Assembly: GCA_905116865.2 (NCBI GenBank)
Contig: CAJHNH020004891.1
Coordinates: 194,501-258,500 of the forward strand
DNA from: Candidula unifasciata
Lineage: Eukaryota; Mollusca; Gastropoda; Stylommatophora; Geomitridae
Reading direction: 5' to 3'
DNA length: 64,000 nucleotides
A program made the position numbers and the translations under genes. Shown here in pieces: positions 22,440-34,769 of the stretch; the first letter of the stretch is position 1; every line of letters starts with the position of its first letter. The notes under the pieces were generated by a model, which searched no databases, was not told where the DNA came from, and saw only the letters and a program-made list of their open reading frames with translations.

Positions 22440-23670
22440 TCAGTTCTCGTTATGCCTAGTGGCACATGAGGCTTCAGAGAGGACTTTCCATGATTTCCTG
22501 TCCTGTGCAATCTTCAGTGCAGTTTTCCATGTCAAAGATGCCGCACTCAGGTCACTTTCCATCGTTCGTCTACATGTTGTTTTTGGGCGCCCCTGTTTTC
22601 TCTTTCCCTCTGGTGTCCATGTGAGAGCTGTTTTGGCAGGTATATCAGAAGTCATTCTCATAACGTGGCCAAGCCATTTCCATCTTCTCTTGGTAATCAT
22701 ACTGTCTAAAGTTTCTTGGTTTGTGGCTTGAAGTAGTTCAGTGTTTGAGATTGTATCTGGCCAGAAAATTTTGATAATTCTAAGTAGACATGTGTGGTGG
22801 AAGGTGGACAGCTTGTGTGCATCCTTTTTGGTCATTCTCCAGCATTCCGCTCCATAAAGAAGAACTGGCAAAATGATGCTCTTGTAGAGTCGGAGTTTCG
22901 TTCCTCTGCAGTAATTGTTGGATTTCCAGATTTGCCTCATCCTTCCAAAAGCAAATCTAGCTTTGATCAGACGTGACTGTATGTCTTCCTCTGTCCCTCC
23001 CAGTAGGGACATCACACTGCCAAGATATGTGAAATGTTCTACATTTTCAAGTGATTGGTTACTTATGGTCACTGATTGTTGGTTTGGACTGTTTGTCATG
23101 ATCTTAGTTTTCTTTGTATTTATTCTCAGTCCCACCATTTCTGCTGTGCAGCCTAGTCTGTTACTTGTCTCTTGTATGTGTTCATGTTTATGTGATAGGA
23201 GTGCTATATCATCTGCAAAATCAAGGTCCTCAAGCATGGTGAATGGAGTCCATCATATGCCTCTTAATGTCCTGTCTACTGTGTTCTTTAGTATCCAATC
23301 AATCACGAGGTTGAAGAGGAGTGATGACATAACACATCCCTGTCTTACACCCGTCTTTACTGGGAAAGATGTGTTGTAATTTTTTATACTGCAGGAAAAG
23401 TCTTTATAGAAGAGAGCAATTATGTTGACTATTTTTTCTGGAATTCCATAATGTTGTAAAATTTTCCACAGACCGTCTCTATGGACGCTGTCAAAAGCTT
23501 TCTCAAAGTCCACAAAATTAATATACTTCTCTGCCATTCGTTGCATTGTTCTAAAATGTTATGTATGGCGAAGATGTGCTCAGTTGTTCCTCTGCCCTTT
23601 CTGAATCCTGCTTGTTCCACTCGTAGGCGTTTATCTACTCCTTTTTAAAGCCGCATTGTGATGATTTTAC
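22440..23670 (-). pseudogene. Non-LTR retrotransposon reverse transcriptase, 5'-truncated and frameshifted
   Basis: The element runs right to left. QAGFRKGRGTTEHIFAIHNI (about 23615) and FVDFEKAFDSVHRDGLW (about 23520) are RT finger and palm motifs. VRQGCVMSSLLFNLVIDWIL follows near 23330, then LEDLDFADDIALLSH near 23237, whose FADD is the catalytic box. A 265-residue open stretch (23237-22440) continues through the thumb and the C-terminal tail with KRRWKWLGHVMRM and GKRKQGRPKTTCRRTMESDL, and ends ATRHNEN. At least two frameshifts separate the blocks. The 3' end is followed by a short (GAT)n tail at 22430-22440. The tail style is RTE-like; family assignment needs a database. Confidence 0.9.
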
Positions 23671-23679
23671 AAAATCTCA

Positions 23680-23805
23680 AGATCTTACATGGTTCAAAAT
23701 TAAGGCCGGGCCGACCAGCAAGATCATTGTTTTAAAAAGGTTTTGAAACACGACCTTCAAATCCGCAGGCGAGCTTTTAGCCACTACACTACAGCGATTC
23801 CCTAA
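23680..23805 (-). repeat. SINE-like repeat, family B, head
   Basis: Inverted head with TTAGCCACTACACTACAGCG next to the 5' end of the truncated LINE. Confidence 0.6.
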
Positions 23806-23814
23806 GTGATCTTC

Positions 23815-24695
23815 AATATGACTATTAGAAAGTTGATCTTCAATATGTCTATCAGGTCCGTTCGCCTCCACAGGCGATCTTTTTAGCTGTTGAACTGCAG
23901 CGGTTCTCTGTGTAATATGACTATTAGAAAGTTGATCTTTAATTTGACTATTAGAAAGTTGATGTATGTCTTTTAAAAAGTATGACTATGAGAAAGCTTT
24001 AATATTACTATTAGAAAGTTGATCTTCAATATGACTATTAGAAAGTTGATCTTCAATATGACTATTAGAAAGTCGATCTTCAATATGTCCATTAGAAAGT
24101 TGACCTTTAATGTGACCATTAGAAAGCTGACTTTCAATGTGACTATTAAAAAAATTACCTTAAAGGTGACTATTATAAAGTTGACCTTCAACGTGACTAT
24201 TAGAGACTTGACCTTCAATGTGACTATTAGAAAGTTGACCATTGCGACTGTCAGAAAGTTGATCAAATATGACTATTAGGGAGTTGACCAATATGACTTT
24301 TAGAAAGTTGGTCAGTGTGACTATTAGAAAAGTTGAACAAATGTGACTATTAGAAAGTTGACCAAATATGACTATTAGGAAGTTGACCAACATGACTATT
24401 AGAAAGTTGGTCAGTTTGACTATTAGAAAAGTTGATCAAATTTGACTAATAGAAAGTTGACCAAATGTGACTATTGGAAAGCTGACCAAATGTGACTATT
24501 ATAAAGTTGACCAATGTGGCTATTATAAAATTGAACTGAGTGACTATTAGAAATTTGACCTTGGTGTGACTATTTAATAAAATGACCTCCGGTGTGACTA
24601 TTGAAAAGTCTTCGCTGTGACTATAAGAGTTGACCTTCAATGTGACTATTATAAAGTTTACCAATGTGACTATTAGAAAGTATAGCTAACTAACT
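23815..24695. repeat. Degenerate minisatellite, about 27-33-bp unit
   Basis: Repeated GTGACTATTAGAAAGTTGAC with linkers such as CTTCAAT, CAAAT or CAAT. Units have diverged, and frames open on both strands give NFLIVTLKV-like repeats of no coding significance. Confidence 0.88.
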
Positions 24696-25149
24696 GTTCC
24701 CAATTTGGTCAATAGTGTCCCTTGGGTGTGTTTAAAGCCATGGGTGCTGCTATATCAGCTAGGCTGCGTAATAATTACTATGAGCCTAAACACATCTTTC
24801 GGTCCTAAGCAACACATCATGCATGACCAGGTACCAACCAACAATGTAATCTGATTTTTAGCCTAAGTATACTTCAGAAATCTGGCTAGTCATTGTAATG
24901 CCTCAACCAGGTATAAGCAGGTGACATCTGTGACAGTCAGATTATCACATTTTTACATTCACTGTCACTACTGCCAGCCTTTCTGGCATTTCATGAGATA
25001 AGTAAACTAGTCGCCTTTTACGGCATGCTTGTGGGGCTTCGGCGTGCACACACACAAAAAAAATTAAGATATCCGACAGTGATAACATTTTATGACAGTA
25101 TTAACACTGTCGGGTACTGTGTCGGGCAGCACAGGTGGTATTGCTCTAC

Positions 25150-25345
25150 TCCTTCCGTGGTGTAGTGGCTAGGCGCTTGTCTGTAGATCCGAAGGTCGTG
25201 GGATCAAGACTTTTTAAAAATAAAAATGAAAGTGGCTCATGGGTCGTTAAATGGGCACGAGGTAAAAGTCCTGGGAAGTAAAGGCGACCGTAACAATGCT
25301 GACCATATCACCCACGGAGTGCCGACTGGTCTATACAACATATGC
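25150..25345 (+). repeat. SINE-like repeat, family B
   Basis: Head TGGTGTAGTGGCTAGGCGC, then GGGAAGTAAAGGCGACCGT and CACCCACGGAGTGCCGAC; the middle is shortened. Confidence 0.75.
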
Positions 25346-26029
25346 CCAATGTGCCTGAATGGCTGGAAAAGGGTTCTTTTCCTTCTCGACGTTCTTGACC
25401 ACTTTTCCTCAGCAGTTTCTTTTGCCCGCCACCCCCTTTTTCAATGAAACGATCTCGAAGCGCCAACTCTGATCAAAAGGTTTAGAAAACTCGGATGTAT
25501 TGGACCCATGTTGAGCCCAGATTTGGCAGCTTAGCGGTAAACAGCAACATGCCAACCACATTTTAAAAGCCGAACTCATAAGACGAAGAATAAGAGAAAC
25601 GGATGAGGGGATATCTTTCTAGACCGTCCGCCGTGAAAATAGAACCTCGGTACGCCAAAAATTATGAAACCTGTCTACCAAGTCACTGAGCCGCGCTTAG
25701 TACACTTCAGACAATACGTTACATAAAAACAAAACATTATCAATACCATTCTAGGGCACAAATAAATGTACGCTAATATCTTTTGTTACCCTGTGAGGTC
25801 AGGACACAAGAAATCTGGCTAAAACAAACAAGATAACGAGTTCATTGCTCGGCCCATTCATTGACCTCACAGTACGCAACTAACGACCTGATAAAAACGT
25901 TTGTTTTAAGATTGTTAACCTCTGTATATTATTAGCTCTGATATGTACACGCAATCACAGCATTAAAAGCCTATGGTCAAGTATCAGCAAAGAACTAAAA
26001 ATTTAAATTTTGAGAGCATGCATCTTCAC

Positions 26030-26430
26030 TGCAGCAACATACGGATGTGGACTATCTCCCAGTCCTTAAGAAATAATATAGGGGCTTTCTTTCGAGCTGA
26101 AATGCTTTAGAAAGATTCTCAGAATACCATAGCCAAAGAAGAGAAGAAACGATGACATTTTAAAGGATCTGACCATCAAATAGCATCTTGGAAGCTGAAA
26201 CATGTTGGTCACATCAAGCGCCATGGCGGATTGGAAACAAAATAGTAGCAGAAGGCATTGCACCATGAAGGCGGGGCAGAGGCCGACCAACACGAAGATG
26301 GGCACAGGATACAAATGACTCCTTGAATATGAAAGTTCCCAACACTGGAGAGCTGGTGAGAGACGGGGTTTCCTTCCGGCAGACCGTGGTGAGAGCGACG
26401 TTCTGCAAAGGACCTGCTACACAATGACAA
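26030..26430 (+). pseudogene. LINE RT tail (same family as 55540-56150 and 50780-51045)
   Basis: Broken frames contain WTISQSLRNNIGAF, RKILRIPW-KKRRNDDILKDL, GRPTNTKMGTGYK and ESDVLQRTCYT, matching the better preserved copy at 55540-56150. Confidence 0.75.
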
Positions 26431-26454
26431 TGAATCAGGTAATCGCAGTTCTAC

Positions 26455-26560
26455 TTAATAGCAAACGGGTCACCCCCATTCTTGCTCCTTTCCCGTGCCA
26501 GCGAAAACCACACAGAATGTCCATGTCCCTTGTGAAACAAATTGACACAAACTGCAGTTT
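26455..26560 (+). repeat. Interspersed repeat, family H
   Basis: AGCAAACGGGTCACCCCCAT and TCCCGTGCCAGCGAAAACCA. Confidence 0.6.
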
Positions 26561-28619
26561 CATATCTAATATTAAAAGCACACATTAAAAGCATAATGCA
26601 GCCGAAAGAAGTGCTAATGCAAACATTTCCACGCCAGAAATACAGTTAATCAACGATGAAGGCAGCAGTTGCAACAGATCACTAGTTGCACACATGTACA
26701 AATAATCTTAAATATGCCAGTAGTTGGTTGTTTCGTTCATTTTATTACTTGTTGGACCTGTCGTAGGATCATCATTATTTGAACACACTGATGTTTGAAA
26801 ACACACAAAAACGCACATTTTCGTCCCACAGAATGTTAACCGACTTTTGTTTACTCCGCCATCTTGTTATTGGGAATTGGGGTCTAAAACACTGACCTTT
26901 TCGTCTTTTCAGATAATAATGTTATAGAGTAATACAGAGAGGCATGGGACTCACAGCCAGTTAAAGCCAGGTATAAAATAGAGCACAAAGCGGTAGGCAT
27001 TATTGTAAAGGCCAGGTGTTGCCCATGCAGCATGATCCCTTGTTCGACCTGCCTTGTTTACTCAAAAGGAGAGTGGCACCAATACGTTTGGAACAAAGCT
27101 CGCTGTAGAAGTGCCGAATGAAAAGAGTAGTGTTTTGTCTGCTTACCAGTGGGAGTTTCCGTCGTAGACCAATCGCCAAGCAAGGCTATGGATCCGGTTG
27201 CCCTGCCATAATTGTCTTCAGATTGCAATTCCTTGAAAACTTAAGTAGTGTTAATTTTCTTCCCTATTCACTTTTCCGTTCGGAAGTCGCTTGCACAATG
27301 TGCAATGACAGGTTTGATTACGACGCCCAACATTATGTGATAACAGGGACAATACTACCGACTACTGCCATGCGGAAGTTCATACATGTTCGTCTAAAAT
27401 GACAACAAAGAAAACTCACTGTAACAGTATATTTTCTTACACAGACACAAAGAACTAGTATTTTTAATATTAGAAAATCAAAACAATATTCTTTATCTTC
27501 CCAACTCTGGGAAACAAAGTGACAGGGGGGTTACACTACATATCAGAGTCACCAGGAAGTCAAACTCATAAGAAAAAAATGCAGTCCAATCAAAAGGCTT
27601 ACAAAAACTCGCTGGGAAAAACAACAACAACCTGGATGGAACATACTGGGGAGCCAGTACAAAAACATGAGTGCTAGTCTACACTGGAGCAGGTAAACCT
27701 TTTATGCAACACGCCTCGATCTCATTGGCCGCCAAAACTTATTTGTGAAGCCTAAACGAGGTTCAAAATAAGAGCTTACGAATATCACACTGACCAATGA
27801 GAAGTGCCCTGTAGACAGCACTAATTTTTTACTTAGTTGAAAAGTTTAAGAGACTTCGAAACCACCCGCTGAACCATAGATTTCAAGAAAAAGAAAAAAA
27901 AAAACGATTAAGAAGAAGTATATATCATTTTACAAGAGAAACTTTGACACAACATGCAAATGTAAAACTGACATAATGATGTGCAAAGCACTGACACAAA
28001 AACTATGGATTAACAGTCTATTATTATCTAGTGTAGTTCTGGAAGTCCCAGGAATAATCTTTAAGAAGAGCAGAGTCGGAACAAGAACTTTTTCATTTTA
28101 TATACTTAAAAATCAATACCCCTCCAATATTTGAACACGTACGTTGGCAGAGGATTTGGGAAAGAAGCCACAAACAGGAGGCGGGCTAATCTTCATTATA
28201 CACACTAATTGCAAGACGGAGATATATTCAATATCGGCTTGGAGATTTGAGCTAACTTCAGAGCAGAGGCATCAACCTCCTTTGATCTAAAAAGACTACA
28301 AATACTCGTTCAACTAAATAGTAAGCTTTCATATTCACATACGTAAAATCAGTCCTACAAGCAATCTCACGCTCTTAGCAAGACAGCATCAAAATGATGT
28401 GCACAAGAACAGAACTAGTCAAGCAGTGAAAATCAACCTACAGTTAATCCCTAGAAATGGACAGGCAGAGCTTACGAAGGCTATAGAAAACTTTATGCAG
28501 CTAATCTATCCCAGAACTTTGAAACGCCAAAGACACTCTATGAAGTTGAACTGGAGAGAAGACTACCAAAATTACAGACAGATCATGTTGTAAGTCGGGG
28601 GGGGGGGGGGAAGACGATA

Positions 28620-28775
28620 CAAAACAAAACTGCCAGTATATCATCATCATCATCATCATCATCATCAGCATCTCCATCAGCATCACTATCATCATCATCA
28701 TCAGCATCTTCTTCTTCATCATCATCATCCCCAGTACCAGGTCCTCCGCAAAACGTCGCTCGCATCACTGACCAT
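28620..28775 (-). pseudogene. Extreme 3' end of a LINE with GAT-repeat tail
   Basis: On the minus strand VMRATFCGGPGT matches the terminal residues of the copy at 50784-51038. It is followed at once by about 100 bp of (GAT/GAC)n at 28640-28735, the expanded 3' tail of the element. Confidence 0.7.
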
Positions 28776-28819
28776 CCAAAAAAAAATTGGGGTTCTCGTC
28801 AGCTTTCGAGCGTAGCAAA

Positions 28820-29250
28820 TTTTCCTACTGTCGACTTTTATATCATGTACCCATGAGCAGCCGGATGTACCAGTCACAAACCACCAAAAGAAAAGAATCA
28901 TTAAATCGATCAGGAAACCACCAGCCCCAGCACAAGACGACTATTTTATCATGGACAGACCAAAACAAGTAATTATCCTCCGCCTCAGAACAGGGCACAA
29001 CCGATTACGTAACCACGTGTACACAAAATTCAAGATAGGTGTATCAGCCATGAGCCCTAGACAGCAGAGCATGCACTCCACGACTGCACCGAATTTGACA
29101 CATTAAGGCAAACCTTTTGGCCAGAAAGAACAACAGTGGAACGTAAACTATGGACCAATGAATGAATTAACAACAACAGTGAAATTTATACAAGAGACAA
29201 AACTGCTGATATAGACAACTCATTTCAGGCGAACGAAAGAAGAAGAATGT
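28820..29250 (+). pseudogene. LINE C-terminal tail related to the copy at 8810
   Basis: VIILRLRTGHNRLRNHVYTK and a decayed Cys/His tail (HALHDCTEFDT) match the same region of the element at 9000-9390. It also ends in a GAA-rich tail (GCGAACGAAAGAAGAAG near 29230). Frames are broken. Confidence 0.7.
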
Positions 29251-29449
29251 ACCCATCTTCGTGCTGGTCGGCCCCTGCCCCTATTTCCTGATATCATGCC
29301 CTGCGATACTATTCTTTCCAAATCACCGTTTGATATGCCCAACATATTTTAGTTTCCGTGACAAGATGCTGTTTATTTGCCAATCATGTTCAGATATTTC
29401 CGCATTTTAATATTTTTTTACTTCTTTGCTTTTTTTTTTTTTAAATTTA

Positions 29450-29612
29450 CCTCGGGGACTCCGAGATTTCGTGGAGAGTTCCCTGGGAAAGTCCAATAGT
29501 GTAGGGATGTTAGGGTGTGAATTCAACACCGTCTAACACTAACCCTAGCCCCTACCCTTTCTACCCCGGCCACTATTGGACTTTCCACGGGAACTCCCGT
29601 GATCCATGGTAT
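29450..29612. repeat. Fold-back element with GGACTTTCC-type arms
   Basis: The arm GGGAAAGTCCAATAGTG (29485-29501) is inverted as CACTATTGGACTTTCC (29570-29585), with weaker pairing further out (GGGGACTCCGAG and CGGGAACTCCCGTG). A diverged relative lies at 61676-61815. Confidence 0.7.
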
Positions 29613-29719
29613 TGTGGGACTCTTTTGATAGCATTCCAACCCAAAAGCGTCTATTTTCTTGCCTATGCAACCCCTGATAGGAATAAACATGTAAAATATA
29701 TAACACTAACATTTATAGG

Positions 29720-29960
29720 TAGACAATAAATCAAATGGTTTGGCCATGTAACAAGATTGGCAGCAGACATGGCACTACAGAGAGCAATCTTATACAGATA
29801 CAGTGGTAACAGAGCCAGAGATCGACCACGCAGAAATGGACCGCAATAAAATCAGAGTCACTGGAAAGTATTATATACGAAGCGAAAAGAAGGGCTCGTT
29901 CTAGAGGCGAGGCGTCCAGGAGCAGAGAAAAGAAGAAGAGGAAGAAGAACACGCGTCCCT
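29720..29960 (+). pseudogene. LINE RT tail
   Basis: IKWFGHVTRLAADMALQRAI and RARDRPRRNGPQ, then an AGAAGAAGAGG tail. Frames are broken. Confidence 0.65.
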
Positions 29961-30364
29961 TATCCTTGTCGAATGCCTTGCCCCGAGCATTTAGTATAAA
30001 TGTCAATACTTATATCTAAAAAACATGTATAGATGTATCGAGTGCTGTAGTTTCGTGTCGATCTCCTTCCTTGAGAAAACTGCGTAATTTTGTATGAATC
30101 AGTCAGCATATCAAGCCGGTCGATTTGACCTGGCAAGCAGGGAGAGTTTCGTGTCAGGTCACCCCAACCTGCAAGTTCACAAACTGGGTACACAGGAGTT
30201 CTTTCACCATGGTGTGTCATCAAAGGCGGCGCTAAAAAGGTCACTGCGTGGGTGGGATAGATGTTGCAAACATGGCTCAATGCATCGATAGCGTTACTAG
30301 ACAGCCGGAGAAGACAGACAACTTGGACTAAACAGGCGACTGGAAAGTCATTTTTGGACCAGTT

Positions 30365-31225
30365 AAACGGCGCTAGGAGGTCATTCTCAGGCTAGACCAG
30401 CAGACTTGCATGCAACTCTGGGACTAGACAATCGTCAAGCATGTGGTTCTGGGACTAGACAGTCGACTAGCAGATGTTCTAGGGCTAGACAACTAACTAG
30501 CATGTGGTTATAGGGCTAAACAGGCGACTACCATGTGGTTCTGGGACTAGACAGTCGATTAGCATGTGGTTCTGGGACTAGACAGTCGATTAGCATGTAG
30601 TTCTAGGGCTAGACAACTATCAAGCATGTGGTTCTAGGGCTAGACAAATAACTAGCATGTGGTTCTAGGGCTAGACAACTATCAAGCATGTGGTTCTAGG
30701 GCTAGACAACTAACTAGCATGTGGTTCTAGGGCTAGACAACTAACTAGCATGTGGTTCTAGGGCTAGACAACTAACTAGCATGTGGTTCTAGGGCTAGAG
30801 AACTAACTAGCATGTGGTTCTAGGGCTAGAAAACCAACTAGCATGTGGTTCTAGGGCTAGACAACTAACTAGCACGTGGTTCTAGGGCTAGACAACTAAC
30901 TAGCATTTGGTTCTAGGGATAGACAACTAACGAGCATGTGGTTCTAGGACTAGGCAGGTGACTAGCATGTGGTTCTGGGACTAGACAATCAACTAACACG
31001 TGACTTTGAGAATAGACAGGTGACTAGCATGTAATTAAGGGACTAGACAACCGACCAGCATGTAGATCTGAGACTAGACTTCTCATTAGGATGTAAATAT
31101 GGGACTAAACAACCAGTTAGCTGACAGTTCTCGTACTTTACAATCGGTTACTTCGTGATTCTTGGAATAGACAGTGTATAGTCAGTACTTTTGGGACTAG
31201 ACAAATGGTTAGCACGTAATTTGGA
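30365..31225. repeat. Minisatellite, 31-bp unit, about 27 copies
   Basis: Unit around GTGGTTCTAGGGCTAGACAA then CTAACTAGCAT. The central copies (30600-30930) are almost identical; the edges are decayed. Confidence 0.94.
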
Positions 31226-31528
31226 CCGGGCAACCGACTTTTCACAAAAGTAAACTGTGTTTTGTTGCCTTTTCTCGTTCACTAAGCATATCCTTGTAAT
31301 TTAGCCTTGAAATAATATAACTTATGTGTTTGCTACTATATATAATGTAAATATTATTTTCTATTTCCTTTATTATAATTTAATTACTTGCATAAACAAC
31401 GCCTATTTAAAGTTCGTCCATCAGACATTAGACACCCGGGGCCTGAGTGGGGGGCCCAATCAGTTTCTGCCCCTCATTATGGGACACACATACACACACA
31501 CAAAAACACGACAGAAAACTAACCACCT

Positions 31529-31840
31529 GTGAGATGTTTGAAAATGGCTGTGAATAAAAACAGAAGAGATCGAGTGAGAAACGACATGATCATAAGAAAT
31601 GTTGTGACGCATCGTCAAATTTATTGCGAAACAAAGAATGGAATGGTTTGGTCATCTAATGAGGATGAAACCAACGATGCCAGGGACAAGAGCGTACAAC
31701 CTGAAAATCGACACATCAAGGGGCAGGGAAAGAGCGAGAAGAAATGGACTGAAGAAGTCACTGACACCTTGAGACTGCATAACACCACGGCATATCAAGC
31801 GACTGAGCGCGCCCTGGCTCGGCTGCCGATTGTCTGATGA
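31529..31840 (+). pseudogene. LINE RT tail
   Basis: A shifted frame gives RIEWFGHLMRMKPTMPGTRA, with a SRGRERARRNGLKKS block and a terminal AYQATERALARLPIV. Gene-like length, but only the RT C-terminus. Confidence 0.65.
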
Positions 31841-32574
31841 CAATGTAGGGGATTATAACCACTGAGCCACCGAAACTTTTAAAACGTCTGGGACCCCTCC
31901 ATATACAATGTTTAGTCACGCCTACGTCACAAGAACGTAGCAAACGTCATTCAATATGGCGCACGGCCATGAAGTGATAACCGTGTCCGGATATACATCA
32001 CCCACCGCGCGAATGTCACCCGTGGCTGAAACATTCGCCCCCTTGTTACTTGTCACTCAAGAAGCCGAGATTCTCAAAGTTTCCCAGGCTGACCCAGTGT
32101 AAAATTGGGTACCAGGAAATTTAAGTAGGTAAAGTAAAGGTCACTTTCCACGTCTTCGGGCGTTCTGGCAATACAGGACTATATCTATATTTTATAGACC
32201 AATGGGCACTTGTATGAACTTCTGCCTTGGATACTCCCCAAGTAATAAGTCAAGATCTGTTATACATAAGACGGGACAAGGCAGTCTAATTCCTCTTTAG
32301 TCGATCCAACTGGGGCCACTAAAGATGTCTTGCTATGTAAAGCAAAAACACAGAAGCAAATTCATATAATTACAGATATAAGTACCTAGAGCCTGAGTGT
32401 TATGTGCGTTCTTAGAGGGTAACGCATCCAGCCAAGCACCCAGGGTGTATGACTTGCTCCAGTCACATACAAGAGCTCCCTCAGACGACAAAACGATTGT
32501 CTGGTTCCTACAGAACAGCAAGGAGAGGCAAACGAAAACAATAGCACCACTATAAGCCAGTCACAGTAACGAAC

Positions 32575-32645
32575 GAACAAACGAACAAACTTTATTTTCA
32601 AAGGGTTACAAATTGGGCATGCAGGCCCGTCTGACATTCGGTCCT
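32575..32645 (-). mobile_element. LINE/SINE 3' end with GTTC-repeat tail
   Basis: The minus strand reads TTGAAAATAAAGTTTGTTCG followed by further GTTC units. This is a typical non-LTR 3' terminus with a tetranucleotide tail rather than poly(A). Confidence 0.5.
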
Positions 32646-32879
32646 TCTAAGCACTCATTTTTCAGAGTACCAATGCCTGTTATCAATAATGCATGTTTTG
32701 GATATAATAAAGAAGTATGCATTATAGAATAGCAAGTTACCATGTCCTATCGTAACCACTAACAACACACACGCGGTGATTGTAACTGGCTCATAGAGCA
32801 TGTTAAGAAAGGCGAAAACAGGCATGCTTCGTGCATAGTGGCAAGTATCACTTCAGAGATGCCGGGTAGTTAGCATCGT

Positions 32880-33250
32880 TTGGAAATTTTCTTCAGGGTA
32901 TGTTGGTGTTTTGGGAAATGAGCAGATAGATAGACTGGCTGGCTCTGCACCACTTGGTGGTGAATTGATGCATGGCAAGTTAGATGTTGTGAGGATCCTT
33001 TGGGAGCGAGTGGACAGTGCGAAGGCACAGATAGATCCTTACGGTTTAAGGAGAATGGCGCTGCGAGAAGTTACCAGGGGATGTGACGCACGACTCTCAG
33101 GGGAAGGATGAGACGGATATACAATCAGACGGTTACCGGTACCATCGGAATTGGAACTCTTCGCTTGCTACTGAAGATGGGAACTGAGCACTTATGGTAG
33201 TGTCCCGAAGTGCTGTGATGTCGATTCCTAATTTAACATTCGTAACTATT
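32880..33250 (+). pseudogene. LINE RNase H C-terminal fragment
   Basis: VGVLGNEQIDRLAGSAPLGG is the end of an RNase H domain (PGHxGVxGNExADRLA type). A linker and two stops follow. It is a decayed copy related to those at 41890-42370 and 33955-34200. Confidence 0.75.
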
Positions 33251-33394
33251 AACATTGTCTACGAATACTTTGATATACTGCACCACACCAATTATGATCT
33301 TATAGTGCCATCAGTCTCTTTATTATAAGTCAACACATTGTGACGAAGATGAACTGGAAAAATCCACTCACATCGGCAGTCTTTCCAAACATGG

Positions 33395-33740
33395 ACAATA
33401 CACGACCGGCTTCAGCTAATGTGCCGTGCTGCTGACGTCACCGGCTCGGGCTAACGATGCATTAACACAGCGGTTCTCAAACTAGAAATAAACTATTTTC
33501 GACAGTGGTGAGGGAAGACATCTTAAATTTCAACTTTTAAGTATCCACATGCCTTCTTTAATAATTTCAAAATTTTGAGCCGACTTTTCTTGATTACTGC
33601 CGCGGCACTCTTGGCATACGCTCATGGCACATCAGGGTGCCTCGCACCCAGTTTGAGAACCGCTGCGTTAACGCATCGTTAGCCCGACCCGATGACGTCA
33701 GCAGCACGACCCGTCAGCTGGAGCCGGTCGTGGACAATAC
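33395..33740. repeat. Long inverted repeat (fold-back element) split by a MITE
   Basis: The left arm (about 33395-33467) and right arm (about 33666-33740) are inverted copies of about 75 bp with few mismatches. Both contain CGGGCTAACGATGC and a TGCTGCTGACGTCA block. Without the 198-bp insert the arms would meet at GTTAAC, making a nearly perfect palindrome of about 150 bp, itself probably a fold-back MITE. Confidence 0.85.
33468..33665. mobile_element. hAT-type MITE (198 bp) nested in a larger palindrome
   Basis: CAGCGGTTCTCAAACT at the left and AGTTTGAGAACCGCTG at the right are a perfect 16-bp inverted pair. The flanks CATTAACA and CGTTAACG form a diverged 8-bp duplication. It sits in the centre of an older inverted repeat (33395-33740). 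Confidence 0.88.
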
Positions 33741-33954
33741 ACCTCCAGCGAACTATGTACAAGGTGGCAGTAAAGGGGAACTCCCGTTCGATCGCACAGA
33801 TACACCTAAGTAATGACAGTCCCCCACCGGATCCCCCACTAAGCGACCCCGCCACCCGAGGACTCAAAGAAGATGCACTGCTTGGTAAAAAGAATCCAGA
33901 CCTCCCGCCTACATCCTAGTCACTCACTGAAATTAGTAAGTTAGTTAGTTAGTC

Positions 33955-34200
33955 GACAGATTATCCTCACTGCACGTCGAACCACTCAGCCCATAAGTGC
34001 TCAGATCCCCTCCTCAGTAAATCCTGCAGCGTGTAGCGGCTAACGACACCAGTTCTGTGTTGGTTTATTCTTCTTCTTTGACTACCCACGTAGTGTTCTT
34101 GTTTGTAGGAAGTATCTGAAGTATCACTGATCAACATTCCGTTAACCAGCCTCCCCGATATATCCCCATTACAACTCCACGTTGGCCTGAATTGCATTTG
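33955..34200 (-). pseudogene. LINE tail fragment after RNase H
   Basis: RRINQHRTGVVSRYTLQDLL and a terminal SEHLWAEWFDVQ stretch match the equivalent part of the element at 41890-42370. The same TTAGTTAGTTAGT-type 3' end is present in both. Confidence 0.65.
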
Positions 34201-34769
34201 TAACCACGTTATCTCGCATAATATATAAAGTTTCTATGCCCAACTTTTTATTTTCCTACTATTTATGATATATATAACCTATGGCCATATACGATGTAGT
34301 CCATTCATTAAAATGCCCCAGGCTGCAGATGTTTGTATCTTTTGTTTTTGTTCTTGCATTGCATTCTCTGGCGGCATCATTTATGAATTTATTGTATGGT
34401 CTGCTTTTAAGCAGATTTGACTACTTTTGTTTAGGGTACATTATCATGGTATTTATTCTTTAATGCATGCCCTATTTCTAGACTTTTAACTGCAAGACAA
34501 TATTTTCCCGTCTAGTTTGTGTCTCCTCCTCTTCCTTCTCCTTCCCCTTCTTCTTCTTAAGAAAATTAAAAACAGGTATAAGTATCTCACATTGTCTCAA
34601 TTATTCCCATACAAATGATCTAGAATCCTTAGTGATAGAGTGTGTCTGGCTGGAAGTCAAGCCGTCAAACAACTTTTTATTGTTTACCAATAAAAAATCC
34701 TTGCGCAGTTAACAATCGGTGTGACGACTTCACTTCTATATGGGATGAGTTTTTAGCATAGGAAAATTA

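Noticed and set aside
27147..27239. A 93-nt minus-strand segment (FKELQSEDNYGRATGSIALL) with a good donor, resembling LBD helices 7-8.
   Set aside because: Its acceptor has no pyrimidine tract, and the true helix 7-8 sequence is in exon 3. Including it would duplicate that region and break the phase into exon 4.
29517..29729. Small plus-strand open frame of 70 codons.
   Set aside because: It lies in the fold-back element, with no domain and no splice context.
32386..32507. A 122-nt minus-strand segment with good splice sites coding for QTIVLSSEGALVCDWSKSYT, which looks like an LBD beta-turn exon of the receptor.
   Set aside because: Exon 3 at 8098-7907 covers the same part of the domain with a far better match and the right phases. 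This segment would need a phase-2 partner that does not exist near it. It could still be a chance match or a relic.
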